Assembly: GCA_036311565.1 (NCBI GenBank)
Contig: JAXJPR010000029.1
Span: 29,156 to 93,155, forward strand
Length of the DNA: 64,000 bases
Reading direction: 5' to 3'
Source: Fimousia sp036311565
GTDB lineage: Bacteria > Bacillota > Clostridia > Lachnospirales > Lachnospiraceae
Positions 8,253 through 17,265 of this stretch are shown here, in pieces (position 1 is the first letter of the stretch; each line of letters opens with the position of its first letter). The position numbers and the translations under genes were made by a program. A model generated the notes under the pieces. It was not told where the DNA came from. It saw nothing but the letters and a program-made list of their open reading frames with translations, and searched no databases.

Positions 8253-9992
8253 TTAAAGCATTTTATTAACCATTTCAAGTACGCTTGCACCTAATGCTTC
8301 AGATTTTTCTTTTGCATCATCTAAGCTTGTACCTTTTACTCCATAGTAGAATTTAACTTTTGGTTCTGTTCCTGATGGACGTACACATAACCAAGCTCCG
8401 TCTTCCATATCATAGTAAAGAACGTTAGAAGATGGTAATCCAGTTGGTGTTATTTCACCAGTTGCAATGTCTTTAATTGTGTCATTGCTATAATCTCTTA
8501 CAGAAACTACTTTATATCCACCTACTTCAGTTGGAGCATTGCTTCTTAATTCTTCCATGATTGCTTTAATCTTAGCAAGACCTTCGATACCAGCAAGACC
8601 AATTGCTTTTACAGCATCTAAATAGTAGCCATATTTTTCATACATATCTACCATAGCATCCCATAATGTCTTACCCTGTGTCTTATAGTATGCAGCTGCT
8701 TCACAAAGTGCAACAGAAGCAGAAACTGCATCTTTATCTCTTGCATAAGTTCCGATCAAGCATCCATAACTTTCTTCCAGACCAAACAGATAAGTTCCTT
8801 TTCCTGTCTGTTCAAATTTTAACATCTGCTGTCCGATGAATTTGAATCCAGTTAATACTTCAATTAATTCAACGCCATAGCCTTTTGCAATTGCATCTAC
8901 TAAATTAGTTGTAACAATAGATTTTACGATTGCACTATCTTCTGGAAGTGTTCCACCAAAAGCTTCTTTCTTACGTCCAACAACATAATCTGCTAATAAA
9001 GAACCAGACATATTACCAGTTAATGGAATATAATCGTTTGATTTACTGTCTTTTACATATACACCAAGACGGTCAGCATCTGGATCTGTGGCAAGAACTA
9101 AATCAGCATCGATTTCTTTTGCCATCTTAAGTCCAAGTTCAAAGGCTTCTTCAGATTCTGGATTTGGATAGCTTACTGTTGGGAATTCACCATCTGGTAA
9201 TTCCTGTTCTGGTACTACATAAACATGTTCAAATCCGATTTCTTTTAATACACGTCTTACTGGAATATTACCGGTTCCATGTAATGGTGTATAAACGATT
9301 TTGATATCATCCTGAGCTTTATCAATTGCTTCCTGGCTAAATACCTGTTTTTTTACTTCTGCAATATATTTATCATCAATTGCTGCACCAATTACTTCAT
9401 AAAGTCCAGCTTCCATTGCTGCTTCTTTATCCATAGTTTTTACTGTAGATAAATCTGTAATTGCATTAACCTTTGCAGTTACTCCATCAGAATGAGGTGG
9501 TGTAAACTGTGCGCCATCTTCCCAGTATACTTTATATCCATTATATTCTGGTGGGTTATGACTTGCTGTAATATTGATACCTGCGATACATCCTAATTCA
9601 CGTACTGCAAATGATAATTCAGGTGTTGGTCTTAAAGATTCGAAAATATAAGCTTTAATTCCATTCGCTGCCAGACAGCATGCTGCTTCACTTGCAAATT
9701 CAGGAGACATACGGCGTGAATCAAATGCGATTGCAACTCCTTTGTCCTGTCCGCCCTGTTCTATAATGTAGTTTGCCAATCCCTGTGTTGCTTTACGAAC
9801 AACATAAATGTTCATACGGTTGATACCAGCACCGATGATACCACGAAGTCCAGCTGTTCCGAATTCTAAGTCAGCGTAAAAGCGTTCTTTGATTTCATTT
9901 TCATCATCAGCAATTGCTCTTAATTCTTCCTTTGTTGCTTCGTCAAAATATGAATTTTCCAGCCATTCGTTATAAGTTTCTTTGTATCCCAT
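8253..9992 (-). CDS. phospho-sugar mutase (phosphoglucomutase/phosphomannomutase)
   Basis: Alpha-D-phosphohexomutase that moves phosphate between C1 and C6 of hexoses, linking glycolysis with glycogen and wall-sugar synthesis. The 579-residue length matches the PgcA-type group. Visible are the FGTAGLRGIIGAG N-terminal sugar loop, the catalytic serine loop ITASHNPPEYNGYKVYW (about 146-162), the metal loop ATDPDADRLG (about 300-309), a FGLEESYG sugar-specificity loop and the C-terminal phosphate site RPSGTEPKVKFY. RBS AGGAGGAG precedes the ATG. Together with pgi and glgA nearby it suggests glucose-1-phosphate supply for glycogen. Confidence 0.94.
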   Translation of the reverse strand: MGYKETYNEWLENSYFDEATKEELRAIADDENEIKERFYADLEFGTAGLRGIIGAGINRMNIYVVRKATQGLANYIIEQGGQDKGVAIAFDSRRMSPEFASEAACCLAANGIKAYIFESLRPTPELSFAVRELGCIAGINITASHNPPEYNGYKVYWEDGAQFTPPHSDGVTAKVNAITDLSTVKTMDKEAAMEAGLYEVIGAAIDDKYIAEVKKQVFSQEAIDKAQDDIKIVYTPLHGTGNIPVRRVLKEIGFEHVYVVPEQELPDGEFPTVSYPNPESEEAFELGLKMAKEIDADLVLATDPDADRLGVYVKDSKSNDYIPLTGNMSGSLLADYVVGRKKEAFGGTLPEDSAIVKSIVTTNLVDAIAKGYGVELIEVLTGFKFIGQQMLKFEQTGKGTYLFGLEESYGCLIGTYARDKDAVSASVALCEAAAYYKTQGKTLWDAMVDMYEKYGYYLDAVKAIGLAGIEGLAKIKAIMEELRSNAPTEVGGYKVVSVRDYSNDTIKDIATGEITPTGLPSSNVLYYDMEDGAWLCVRPSGTEPKVKFYYGVKGTSLDDAKEKSEALGASVLEMVNKML

Positions 9993-10142
9993 CGCAAATC
10001 TCCTCCTACTTATATCTTATTACTTTTTCCTTTTTCACAGCCATTTTTATTGCCTATATAATTGGGATGTTAATGATACGGCGCTTTAAAATTGCCTGTC
10101 TATATTATATATCATTCCGCCCAAAAATTAAAGCGAAACCTA

Positions 10143-11093
10143 TCAGCTTTGTAGATAAAATAACCAAAAATCTTGAAGAAATTTTTCTTTTTTCTCCTGC
10201 AGCCGTACTGCATCCTGTAATTTTTCCGTTAATTTCGGCGATAAAAAGCTTTTTCTATGATTCATATACTGATTTGCCAGCTTCCAGTATTTTTCCGGAT
10301 AAGACAGCATGCAAAACAAATACCGGTAATCCGCCGGACGAAGGATTCGCTTTGTTTCGTAAGCATCCAAAAGTTTTTTCGCATATGAAAAATCATATTG
10401 GTTTTTTTCTAAAATTTTTCGCATTAACTGAAACACATCCTCTAATTGATTTCCCACATAAAAATTCTCAAACTGAACAACTGCCATCTTTTGTCCCGGA
10501 AGCATAAGCAGATGGTGATGATGATATGCTCCATGGCACAGTGCAGACTCCTGCTCCTCTTCCTCATAGATAGTTTTTACATCTTTCCAAAACAAATCAA
10601 AATAGCGGTTAAATAATACTTCAAACTCTTTTTTCTCATTTTTCTTTGCAATATACTGCTTTGTTCTTATCAGTTCTTTCGTCTTCTGTTGAAATCGGTT
10701 TTTTTTACGAGGATATGTCTCTGCAGGTATATTTTTTAAACATTGATGCAAAATCCCCAATTGCTCTCCTGCAGCAGCAATATCTTTTTTATTACGTATG
10801 TCACATTCCCTGCCATCAAAATGTCTTTTCATAATATACGGAGTCTGATACCGGTCATATGTTAAAAGTTCTCCATCTTTATTTCTATAATACTGATCCA
10901 CATAAGAAAACTTTTGCTCTATTAATTGCTCTTTTATTTCAAATGCCTGCTCCAGCTTTCTCGGAGACTGATTACAAATCTGCAAATCAAACATCCCGTC
11001 CTCTGTTTCACAGATTAATCCGCCCCTTCCTCTTCTCACATGGAGCAGTTCCATATCGTACTGATCAAACAATTCTTTTTGCTTTTCCTGCAT
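10143..11093 (-). CDS. CotS-family spore coat protein (kinase-like fold)
   Basis: 316 residues resembling the CotS/YsxE/YutH group of coat-associated proteins with an aminoglycoside-phosphotransferase-like fold. The kinase-type segments are LCHGAYHHHHLLMLPG (about 192-207), where canonical members have HGD-x5-N, and the following QFENFYVGNQLEDVF, where the DFE/D metal motif would be. The unusual AYHHHH in place of the catalytic loop suggests it is not an active kinase. It is monocistronic with a sigma-E-like promoter at 11126-11155, which supports a sporulation role. Family assignment is from overall pattern. Confidence 0.75.
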   Translation of the reverse strand: MQEKQKELFDQYDMELLHVRRGRGGLICETEDGMFDLQICNQSPRKLEQAFEIKEQLIEQKFSYVDQYYRNKDGELLTYDRYQTPYIMKRHFDGRECDIRNKKDIAAAGEQLGILHQCLKNIPAETYPRKKNRFQQKTKELIRTKQYIAKKNEKKEFEVLFNRYFDLFWKDVKTIYEEEEQESALCHGAYHHHHLLMLPGQKMAVVQFENFYVGNQLEDVFQLMRKILEKNQYDFSYAKKLLDAYETKRILRPADYRYLFCMLSYPEKYWKLANQYMNHRKSFLSPKLTEKLQDAVRLQEKKEKFLQDFWLFYLQS

Positions 11094-11125
11094 TCCTCTG
11101 CCCCTTCCACCATAATTACTCTTTC

Positions 11126-11155
11126 ATTTTATGACCTTGCATGGAAAGTTATGCT
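11126..11155 (-). promoter_or_regulatory. sigma-E-like promoter of the CotS-like gene
   Basis: -10 CATAAAAT (complement of 11126-11133, seven of eight of CATACAHT), 14-base spacer, -35 AGCATAAC (complement of 11148-11155, five of eight). The spacing equals that of the sipL candidate. Confidence 0.4.
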
Positions 11156-11157
11156 AC

Positions 11158-11186
11158 TTGTTTTCTCAGAATAAATAAGATATACT
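11158..11186 (+). promoter_or_regulatory. candidate sigma-A promoter of the Thr/Glu-rich lipoprotein
   Basis: TTGTTT (11158-11163), 17-base spacer, TATACT (11181-11186). The -35 is weak and the -10 good. It overlaps back-to-back with the upstream region of the leftward CotS-like gene. Confidence 0.4.
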
Positions 11187-11251
11187 GAATTATACGACAA
11201 AACTATATACCCGCCTTATGTGCGCATTGTTAAAAATAGAGGGAGTTGATT

Positions 11252-11758
11252 ATGTTTATGCACAAACGATTATTAACCGCTTGTTTCATTGCTGTATTAT
11301 CACTGACCGTACTGGCAGGATGTGACAAGGACAAAGCTACAGAATCCGACACTTCTGCAACAGCTACAGAAACAATCACAGAAGCCACCACAGAAATAAC
11401 TACAGCAACCGAAGCAGCTAAGACAACTACAGAAGAAACTACAACAGAAACTACCGAAGAGCCTTATGAAGTAGATGAAAATGGAGATCCAATTGAGGAT
11501 ACCGGGGAAAATCAACCGACCACTGCTACAAAAGAGGACGAAAGCAATATTATGACCGCTACCGGAACTTTTAATGGATTAGCAGACAGCAATTCCTGTG
11601 AAATTACATTAAAAAATGGTGACTATATGGTTCTCTTAATTGAAGATGATGACTTACTGGAAACTTTAAATAATATGGAACCAGATACGACCATTACATT
11701 TACCTATAGTCCTATGGAAGGACAGGCAAATTATAAAATATTAAGTGTAAAAAAATAA
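11252..11758 (+). CDS. Thr/Glu-rich putative lipoprotein
   Basis: About 168 residues. The signal peptide (KRLLTACFIAVLSLTVLAGC) ends in the lipobox LAGC, so it is probably anchored outside the membrane. A low-complexity linker of repeated TETTTE/TEAT units (about residues 30-70) follows, likely extended and possibly glycosylated. The C-terminal 70 residues form a small beta-rich domain (TATGTFNGLADSNSCEI) that I cannot assign to a family. The ATG at 11252 follows AGGGAG; a TTG at 11246 is less likely. It is one of only three plus-strand genes here and is convergent with tex. Confidence 0.8.
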   Translation: MFMHKRLLTACFIAVLSLTVLAGCDKDKATESDTSATATETITEATTEITTATEAAKTTTEETTTETTEEPYEVDENGDPIEDTGENQPTTATKEDESNIMTATGTFNGLADSNSCEITLKNGDYMVLLIEDDDLLETLNNMEPDTTITFTYSPMEGQANYKILSVKK

Positions 11759-11770
11759 TACTAAAAATCA

Positions 11771-11823
11771 AAAAAGCAGGAGAAACCTTTTTATCGTTAG
11801 ATACATGGTTTTATCCTGCTTTT
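11771..11823. terminator. bidirectional terminator between the lipoprotein and tex
   Basis: AAAAGCAGGA ... TCCTGCTTTT with an inner AAACC/GGTTT pair and a long loop. On the minus strand it ends in TTTTTTGATTTTT; on the plus strand only four T residues follow. Confidence 0.7.
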
Positions 11824-11846
11824 GTAAGATTTAAATGAAAAATTCT

Positions 11847-13985
11847 TTATATTCCCTTCATCGTAAGCTGTATTCTTTTTTTCTTTTCATCCACACTCAT
11901 TACTTTCACATTTACAATATCCCCTACAGAAACAACTTCCAACGGATGCTTGATAAATTTATCCACCATTTGCGAAATATGCACCAGCCCATCCTGATGG
12001 ACCCCAATATCTACAAATGCTCCAAAATCAATAACATTTCGGACTGTTCCTTTTAAGACCATACCCTCTTTTAAATCACTCAACTCCATAACATCGGTTC
12101 TTAATAATGGTTTGGGCATTTCTTCTCGCGGATCCCGTCCGGGCTTTTCTAATTCTTTTAAAATATCTGTCAGCGTAATCTCTCCAATATTTAACTGCTG
12201 TGCCAGTTTCTTTTTATCCTTTACTTTTTTTGAAATATCAAGAAATCCTTTTTTCGTAAAATCTTTCAAATCATATCCAAGACTTTCTAATATTTTCTGA
12301 GCAGCATCATAAGATTCTGGATGAACTCCTGTAGCATCCAATGGGTTTTCTCCATCCGTTATCCTTAAAAATCCTGCACACTGTTCAAAAGCTTTTGGTC
12401 CAAGTTTTGCAACTTTTAAAAGCTGTTTTCTAGTAGTAAATTTTCCATTTTCTTCCCGATATGCTACAATATTTTTAGCTACGGCTTTACTAATTCCTGA
12501 AATATATTCCAAAAGAGATGCAGAAGCCGTATTCAAATCAATCCCCACCGCATTTACTGCATCTTCTACTACTCCTCGAAGCGTTTCTTCCAACTTCTTC
12601 TGATTCATGTCATGCTGATACTGTCCAACGCCAATGGCTTTTGGTTCAATTTTTACCAGTTCCGCTAATGGATCCTGAACTCTTCGTGCAATAGAGGTCG
12701 CACTCCTTTGTCCCACATCAAAATTCGGAAATTCTTCTGTAGCAAGTTTGCTGGCAGAATATACAGAAGCTCCTGCTTCATTCGTAATGATATATAAAAC
12801 TGGTTCCTTGATCTCTTTTAGCATCTCTGCTACGATTTGTTCCGATTCTCTGGAAGCAGTTCCATTTCCGATGGAAATGAGTGTAATCCCATACTTCTTA
12901 ATCATGGATTTTACTGTTCTTTTTGCTTCTTCTACTTTATTTTGAGGAGCTGTTGGATATATCACTACCGTATCTAAAACTTTTCCTGTGGCATCTACCA
13001 CAGCCAGTTTGCATCCAGTACGAAAGGCTGGATCCCATCCCAATACAACCTGGTTGGCAATTGGAGGCTGCATCAATAACTGTTCTAAGTTCTTACCAAA
13101 AACTTTCATGGCATCTTCTTGTGCTTCTTCCGTCAGCTGCGCTCTGATTTCCCTTTCAATGGCTGGCGCAATTAATCGTTTATAAGAATCTTCAACAGCC
13201 TCTTTTATGAATGTTTCTGTAGCCGGGCATGATCTGGCAATCAGTTTTTTCTGTAAATAGCCTAAAATCTGTGCTTCTTCAACTTGAATCTTAACAGTAA
13301 GAACTTTTTCTTTTTCTCCCCGGTTTATGGCCAAAATTCGATACCCTGGCACTTTGTTCACTGCCTGCTCAAAATCATAATACATTTCGTATACAGAACC
13401 CTGCTTGTCATCTTTCGCAGCAGATACCAGCATTCCATGATCCCAGGTATATTTTCTGATATAGGTGCGAAAATCAGCACGATCGGCAATTTGTTCTGCA
13501 ATGATATCTTCGGCCCCGCAAATGGCATCCATAACCGTCTTTACCTGATCATTTAGAAATTTTTGTACTTCTGTTTCAATCTTTCCATTTGTCATTGGAA
13601 GCATAATCAAATCTGCCAAAGGTTCTAACCCTTTTTCTCTGGCAATCATCGCCCGGGTTCTTCGCTTTTGCTTGTATGGACGATATAAATCCTCTACTGC
13701 AATTAATGTTTGGGCATTTAAAATTTCTTTCCTTAATTCCTTTGTTAATTTTCCCTGAGTTTCAATACTTTTTAAAACTGCTTTTTTTCGCTCTTCTAAA
13801 TTTCTCAGATACATCAACCGTTCACTTAGATTTCGAAGCACTTCATCATTCAAGGACCCTGTCACATCCTTACGGTAACGGGAAATAAATGGAATGGTAT
13901 TTCCTTCATCCATCAGTTTTACAGCAGCTTCTACTTGTTCATATCGAACATTTAGTTCTTCCTGCAGCTTTTTAATAATATCCAT
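11847..13985 (-). CDS. tex: Tex-family RNA-binding protein with S1 domain
   Basis: Conserved cytoplasmic nucleic-acid-binding protein implicated in transcription. The 712-residue length is standard. Order: N-terminal helix-turn-helix region (NTIPFISRYRKDVTGSL), a YqgF/RNase-H-like domain (GWDPAFRTGCKLAVVD, about 325-420), helix-hairpin-helix motifs (NTASASLLEYISGISKAVAKNI), and a C-terminal S1 domain (GMVLKGTVRNVIDFGAFVDIG, about 640-710). It begins 20 bases after comEB and is preceded by GAGGAG, so the two are probably co-transcribed. Confidence 0.96.
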   Translation of the reverse strand: MDIIKKLQEELNVRYEQVEAAVKLMDEGNTIPFISRYRKDVTGSLNDEVLRNLSERLMYLRNLEERKKAVLKSIETQGKLTKELRKEILNAQTLIAVEDLYRPYKQKRRTRAMIAREKGLEPLADLIMLPMTNGKIETEVQKFLNDQVKTVMDAICGAEDIIAEQIADRADFRTYIRKYTWDHGMLVSAAKDDKQGSVYEMYYDFEQAVNKVPGYRILAINRGEKEKVLTVKIQVEEAQILGYLQKKLIARSCPATETFIKEAVEDSYKRLIAPAIEREIRAQLTEEAQEDAMKVFGKNLEQLLMQPPIANQVVLGWDPAFRTGCKLAVVDATGKVLDTVVIYPTAPQNKVEEAKRTVKSMIKKYGITLISIGNGTASRESEQIVAEMLKEIKEPVLYIITNEAGASVYSASKLATEEFPNFDVGQRSATSIARRVQDPLAELVKIEPKAIGVGQYQHDMNQKKLEETLRGVVEDAVNAVGIDLNTASASLLEYISGISKAVAKNIVAYREENGKFTTRKQLLKVAKLGPKAFEQCAGFLRITDGENPLDATGVHPESYDAAQKILESLGYDLKDFTKKGFLDISKKVKDKKKLAQQLNIGEITLTDILKELEKPGRDPREEMPKPLLRTDVMELSDLKEGMVLKGTVRNVIDFGAFVDIGVHQDGLVHISQMVDKFIKHPLEVVSVGDIVNVKVMSVDEKKKRIQLTMKGI

Positions 13986-14005
13986 TACTAACTCCTCTTT
14001 GCCTT

Positions 14006-14491
14006 CTATAATTCAAGGCTGATCTTTATATTTTCTTTTTGAAATGCACGATATTTAATTCCTACCATATCGAACATTCTTTTTGAAGCTTTGGTGGAAT
14101 CAGAATCTGCATATTTGTCTGATAAGTATACAATTTCTTTGATTCCTGACTGTATAATTGCTTTTGCACATTCATTACATGGAAAGAGTGTCACATACAC
14201 AATGGCGCCCTTTAAACTGCCGCCTCCATAATTTAAAATAGCATTCATTTCTGCATGACATACATAAAAGTATTTTGACTCTAATGGTTCCTCATCTCTG
14301 CCCCAGGGCATTTCATCATCATTACAGCCAACTGGCATTCCATTATAACCCATAGATAAAATTTTATGTTCCTGATTTACAATGCATGCACCTACCTGAG
14401 TATTGGGATCTTTGCTTCTTTGTGCGGACAACATGGCTACTCCCATAAAATATTGATCCCATGATAAATACTGGTCTCTTTTTCCTGACAT
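14006..14491 (-). CDS. comEB: dCMP deaminase family protein (ComEB-like)
   Basis: Zinc-dependent deaminase converting dCMP to dUMP for thymidylate supply. 161 residues from the ATG at 14491 (MSGKRDQYLSWDQYF), chosen because GAGAGGA lies seven bases upstream; the longer frame would overlap the glgA terminator hairpin. Zinc and catalytic residues are visible as CHAEMNAIL (His and Glu) and PCNECAKAI (two Cys). In Bacillus the homologue lies in the comE operon, but no other competence gene is here, so the role is probably nucleotide metabolism. Confidence 0.93.
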   Translation of the reverse strand: MSGKRDQYLSWDQYFMGVAMLSAQRSKDPNTQVGACIVNQEHKILSMGYNGMPVGCNDDEMPWGRDEEPLESKYFYVCHAEMNAILNYGGGSLKGAIVYVTLFPCNECAKAIIQSGIKEIVYLSDKYADSDSTKASKRMFDMVGIKYRAFQKENIKISLEL

Positions 14492-14520
14492 CCTAATTTC
14501 CTCTCGTTTAATACACAAAA

Positions 14521-14545
14521 CCGGCCTGGCAAAAAGCCAGACCGG
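14521..14545 (-). terminator. terminator after glgA
   Basis: Ten-base stem (14521-14530 with 14536-14545) and a five-base loop. One position is a mismatch in plus-strand RNA but a G-U pair in minus-strand RNA, which fits leftward transcription. TTTT follows on the minus strand. Confidence 0.8.
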
Positions 14546-14565
14546 CACACCGTTTGTTACATATT

Positions 14566-16104
14566 CTATTCTTCTTCGGCTTCTTCTGCTTCCTTTGCTT
14601 CTGCTTCTGCTTGTTTTCTTGCTTCTTCCATCATCTTAAGTTCATTGGCACGGACCTGAATCAAGTGATTATATAATTCTTCATAGCGCTGTTTAGAAGC
14701 ATTCCATGAGAAGTTTTTGTTCATTCCTCTTTCAATTAACTGATTCCATCTTCTCTTATTACTGAAGAATAATTCTTTTGCAAGATTAATTACATATAAC
14801 ATTTCATGTGCATTATAATTTGCAAATGAGAATCCATCACCAGTATTATCTTCTTCATTGTAAGGAATAACTGTATCTTTTAAACCACCAGTTTCTCGAA
14901 CGATTGGAGCGGTTCCATAACGGAAAGAAATAAGCTGGGTAAGTCCACAAGGTTCAAATCTGGATGGCATTAAAAATGCATCTGCTGCTCCATATAACTG
15001 ACGTGCCAATTTATCAGAATAAAGAATATTAGCAGAAACCTGTTCTGGATATAAATTCTGATAATATCTGAACATGGCCTCATACTGTCCTTCTCCTGTT
15101 CCTACGATAACAAGCTGGGTATTTTCATCCAAAATGCCATCCATGACCCGTTCAATCAAATCCAGACCTTTCTGATCTGTCAGTCTGGAAACTAAACCAA
15201 TCATAAATTTATTCTTGTCAACTGGAAGCCCCAGCTGTTTTTGTAATTCTAATTTATTTTTGAATTTTTTCTTACGGAAATCATCTTTGTTATAATTTAC
15301 AAATAATGTTTTATCTGTCTCAGGATTATAAGCATCATAATCAATTCCATTAACAATACCAGTTAAGTCATGACTTCTTGCATTCAAAATACCCTGAAGT
15401 CCTTCACCATATTCGAATGTCTTAATTTCTTCTGCATATGTATCACTTACTGTTGTGATTGCATCTGCATAGACCAATCCACCTTTTAGCATATTACCAT
15501 TTCTATAGAATTCTAATTTATCTGCTGTAAATAAACCATAATCCAATCCTGTAATTGCCTGCATAGTATCAATATCCCAAACTCCCTGGAAACGAAGGTT
15601 ATGAATGGTCATAACCGCTTTAATTCCATGATAGAATAAGTTTGCAGAAAATTCATTTTTTAAATAAACTGGAATCAATCCTGTTTGCCAGTCATGACAA
15701 TGGATAACATCTGGTTTAAAATCAATAATTGGAAGAATAGATAATACAGCTTTACTAAAGAAGCTGAATTTTTCAATATCCCATCTCATATCATTTGAAT
15801 ATGGAGTGGATCCTCCAAAATACATAAGGTTATCAATAAAATAATATTTGATTCCATCTAATTCATATTCCATGATACCTACATGTACACTATTGTTAAC
15901 ACTTCCCTGGTTCGTATAATAATGAGTTATATATTTAAAGTCTTTTCTATATTTATCTGGAATGCATTCATAATTGGGGATTACCACACGCACATCCCAT
16001 TCATTTTTATCGAATTCTTTTGGCAGCGCACCACATACATCTGCTAATCCACCTGTTTTAATAAATGGTACACACTCAGACGCTGCAAATAAAATTTTCT
16101 TCAT
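14566..16104 (-). CDS. glgA: glycogen synthase (ADP-glucose type, GT5)
   Basis: Transfers glucose from ADP-glucose to growing alpha-1,4-glucan. The first 480 or so residues cover the family length: N-terminal ADP-glucose site KTGGLADVCGALPKE, HDWQTGLIPVYLK, and C-terminal SRFEPCGLTQLISFRYGTAPIVRETGGL. An extra acidic, helical tail of about 20 residues (rich in Glu/Ala/Lys) extends past the usual end. AGGAGG precedes the ATG. No glgB/C/D lies nearby, so glycogen genes are scattered. Its promoter overlaps the end of the upstream gene. Confidence 0.95.
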   Translation of the reverse strand: MKKILFAASECVPFIKTGGLADVCGALPKEFDKNEWDVRVVIPNYECIPDKYRKDFKYITHYYTNQGSVNNSVHVGIMEYELDGIKYYFIDNLMYFGGSTPYSNDMRWDIEKFSFFSKAVLSILPIIDFKPDVIHCHDWQTGLIPVYLKNEFSANLFYHGIKAVMTIHNLRFQGVWDIDTMQAITGLDYGLFTADKLEFYRNGNMLKGGLVYADAITTVSDTYAEEIKTFEYGEGLQGILNARSHDLTGIVNGIDYDAYNPETDKTLFVNYNKDDFRKKKFKNKLELQKQLGLPVDKNKFMIGLVSRLTDQKGLDLIERVMDGILDENTQLVIVGTGEGQYEAMFRYYQNLYPEQVSANILYSDKLARQLYGAADAFLMPSRFEPCGLTQLISFRYGTAPIVRETGGLKDTVIPYNEEDNTGDGFSFANYNAHEMLYVINLAKELFFSNKRRWNQLIERGMNKNFSWNASKQRYEELYNHLIQVRANELKMMEEARKQAEAEAKEAEEAEEE

Positions 16105-16185
16105 AATTTTTCCTCCTAATGATTTCTAACTAACACCCATATATTTTTCTTTTTTTGGATCTTCCCGCTACATACTTCACTGTTT

Positions 16186-16214
16186 ATTATATCAAATATC
16201 ACAGATATTGTAAA
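16186..16214 (-). promoter_or_regulatory. sigma-A promoter of glgA, overlapping the upstream gene's 3' end
   Basis: -35 TTTACA (complement of 16209-16214), 17-base spacer, perfect -10 TATAAT (complement of 16186-16191). The -35 and spacer lie inside the last codons of the carbonic-anhydrase-like gene. Confidence 0.7.
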
Positions 16215-16704
16215 ATTCTTTTGCTTCTTCGGTATAATAATCTGCACTCTCCCGATTGTGGGCAATTTCTTCTTCCGTTAACGGACGAACTGGCTTTGCT
16301 GGACTTCCAAATGCCAGATATCCATCTGGAATCACTGTATTTTGCGTCACCAAGGATCCTGCACCAATCATACAATGATTTCCTATTTGGGCTCCGTTTA
16401 AAATAATACTTCCCATTCCAATTAATGTATCATTTCCAATACTGCATCCATGAAGCATTGCCTTATGACCTACCGTTACTCCTTCTCCAATTTCAATCGG
16501 TGTATCTACATCTACATGAAGAACACATCCATCCTGAATATTCGTTCGTTTTCCAATATGAATGGTTCCATTGTGTTCTTTCTTTGATGCACCCCTGACA
16601 ACTGCATGATACCAGATGCTCACTTCTTCTTCAATTTTTACATCCCCTTTTACCACCGCATCCTCGGCAATCCATGTATGAGGATGAATGACTGCTTTTA
16701 CCAT
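16192..16704 (-). CDS. gamma-carbonic-anhydrase-like hexapeptide-repeat protein
   Basis: 170-residue left-handed beta-helix protein of the YrdA/PaaY group. Hexapeptide turns run from about residue 12 to 145 (AVVKGDVKI, SIWYHAVVRG, NIQDGCVLHVD, VTVGHKAMLHGCSIGNDTLIGMGSIILNGAQIG). His residues at the expected metal positions (VLHVD, VGHKAMLHGC) suggest a trimeric metal-binding enzyme, although carbonic anhydrase activity is not shown for most members. It overlaps the end of the upstream NUDIX gene by seven bases, so they are translationally coupled. Confidence 0.9.
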   Translation of the reverse strand: MVKAVIHPHTWIAEDAVVKGDVKIEEEVSIWYHAVVRGASKKEHNGTIHIGKRTNIQDGCVLHVDVDTPIEIGEGVTVGHKAMLHGCSIGNDTLIGMGSIILNGAQIGNHCMIGAGSLVTQNTVIPDGYLAFGSPAKPVRPLTEEEIAHNRESADYYTEEAKEFYNICDI

Positions 16705-17261
16705 TTTATTTCCTCCAGTTTGTTATTTAACTTCTGATAAATGATTTTCATCCATGGTTCATCAGAAATAGAAACCACATCTTTGACCGGCACCCAGCGT
16801 ACACCACTATTCTCATCCGGTTTAGTATACAACTCTTGTGTATCATCTGCTTCTAACAAAAATGTAGTATTTAAGTGAATATGAGGTGACACATATTTCC
16901 CTTTTTTCCAATGCCCATTTACACAAATTAGTTCCAAAGAAAATATTTCTTCCTTTATTGCCTTTATATCTTTGATTCCCGTTTCTTCTTTTGCCTCTTT
17001 AACTGCTACATTTAAAAGATTTCCATCTCCATCAGCATGCCCTCCTGTCCAGGACCAGGAATCATAAATATTATGATAAATCATCAGTATTTTTGTTCCG
17101 TCTGGATTTACGATCCAGGAAGAACTCGTTACATGTGCAAATACATTTTTTCTTGTTAAGATATCCGCAAACTCTTCCACATATTTTAGAAATACCTTTT
17201 TATCCTGATCCTCTTCGTCATTATAAGGCTGATAATTTTTAATTTGTTCTAATAACTCCAT
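16698..17261 (-). CDS. NUDIX hydrolase
   Basis: 187 residues. The Nudix box is visible as GGHADGDGNLLNVAVKEAKEETGI (G-x5-E-x7-REUXEEXGU type, about residues 83-106, with AKEETGI in place of REAxEEtG). It hydrolyses a nucleoside diphosphate linked to another moiety; the substrate cannot be told from the sequence. It begins four bases after the phospholipase-like gene and overlaps the hexapeptide gene, so four genes from the HAD phosphatase to the hexapeptide protein appear to form one operon. Confidence 0.9.
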   Translation of the reverse strand: MELLEQIKNYQPYNDEEDQDKKVFLKYVEEFADILTRKNVFAHVTSSSWIVNPDGTKILMIYHNIYDSWSWTGGHADGDGNLLNVAVKEAKEETGIKDIKAIKEEIFSLELICVNGHWKKGKYVSPHIHLNTTFLLEADDTQELYTKPDENSGVRWVPVKDVVSISDEPWMKIIYQKLNNKLEEIKW

Positions 17262-17265
17262 GTTC

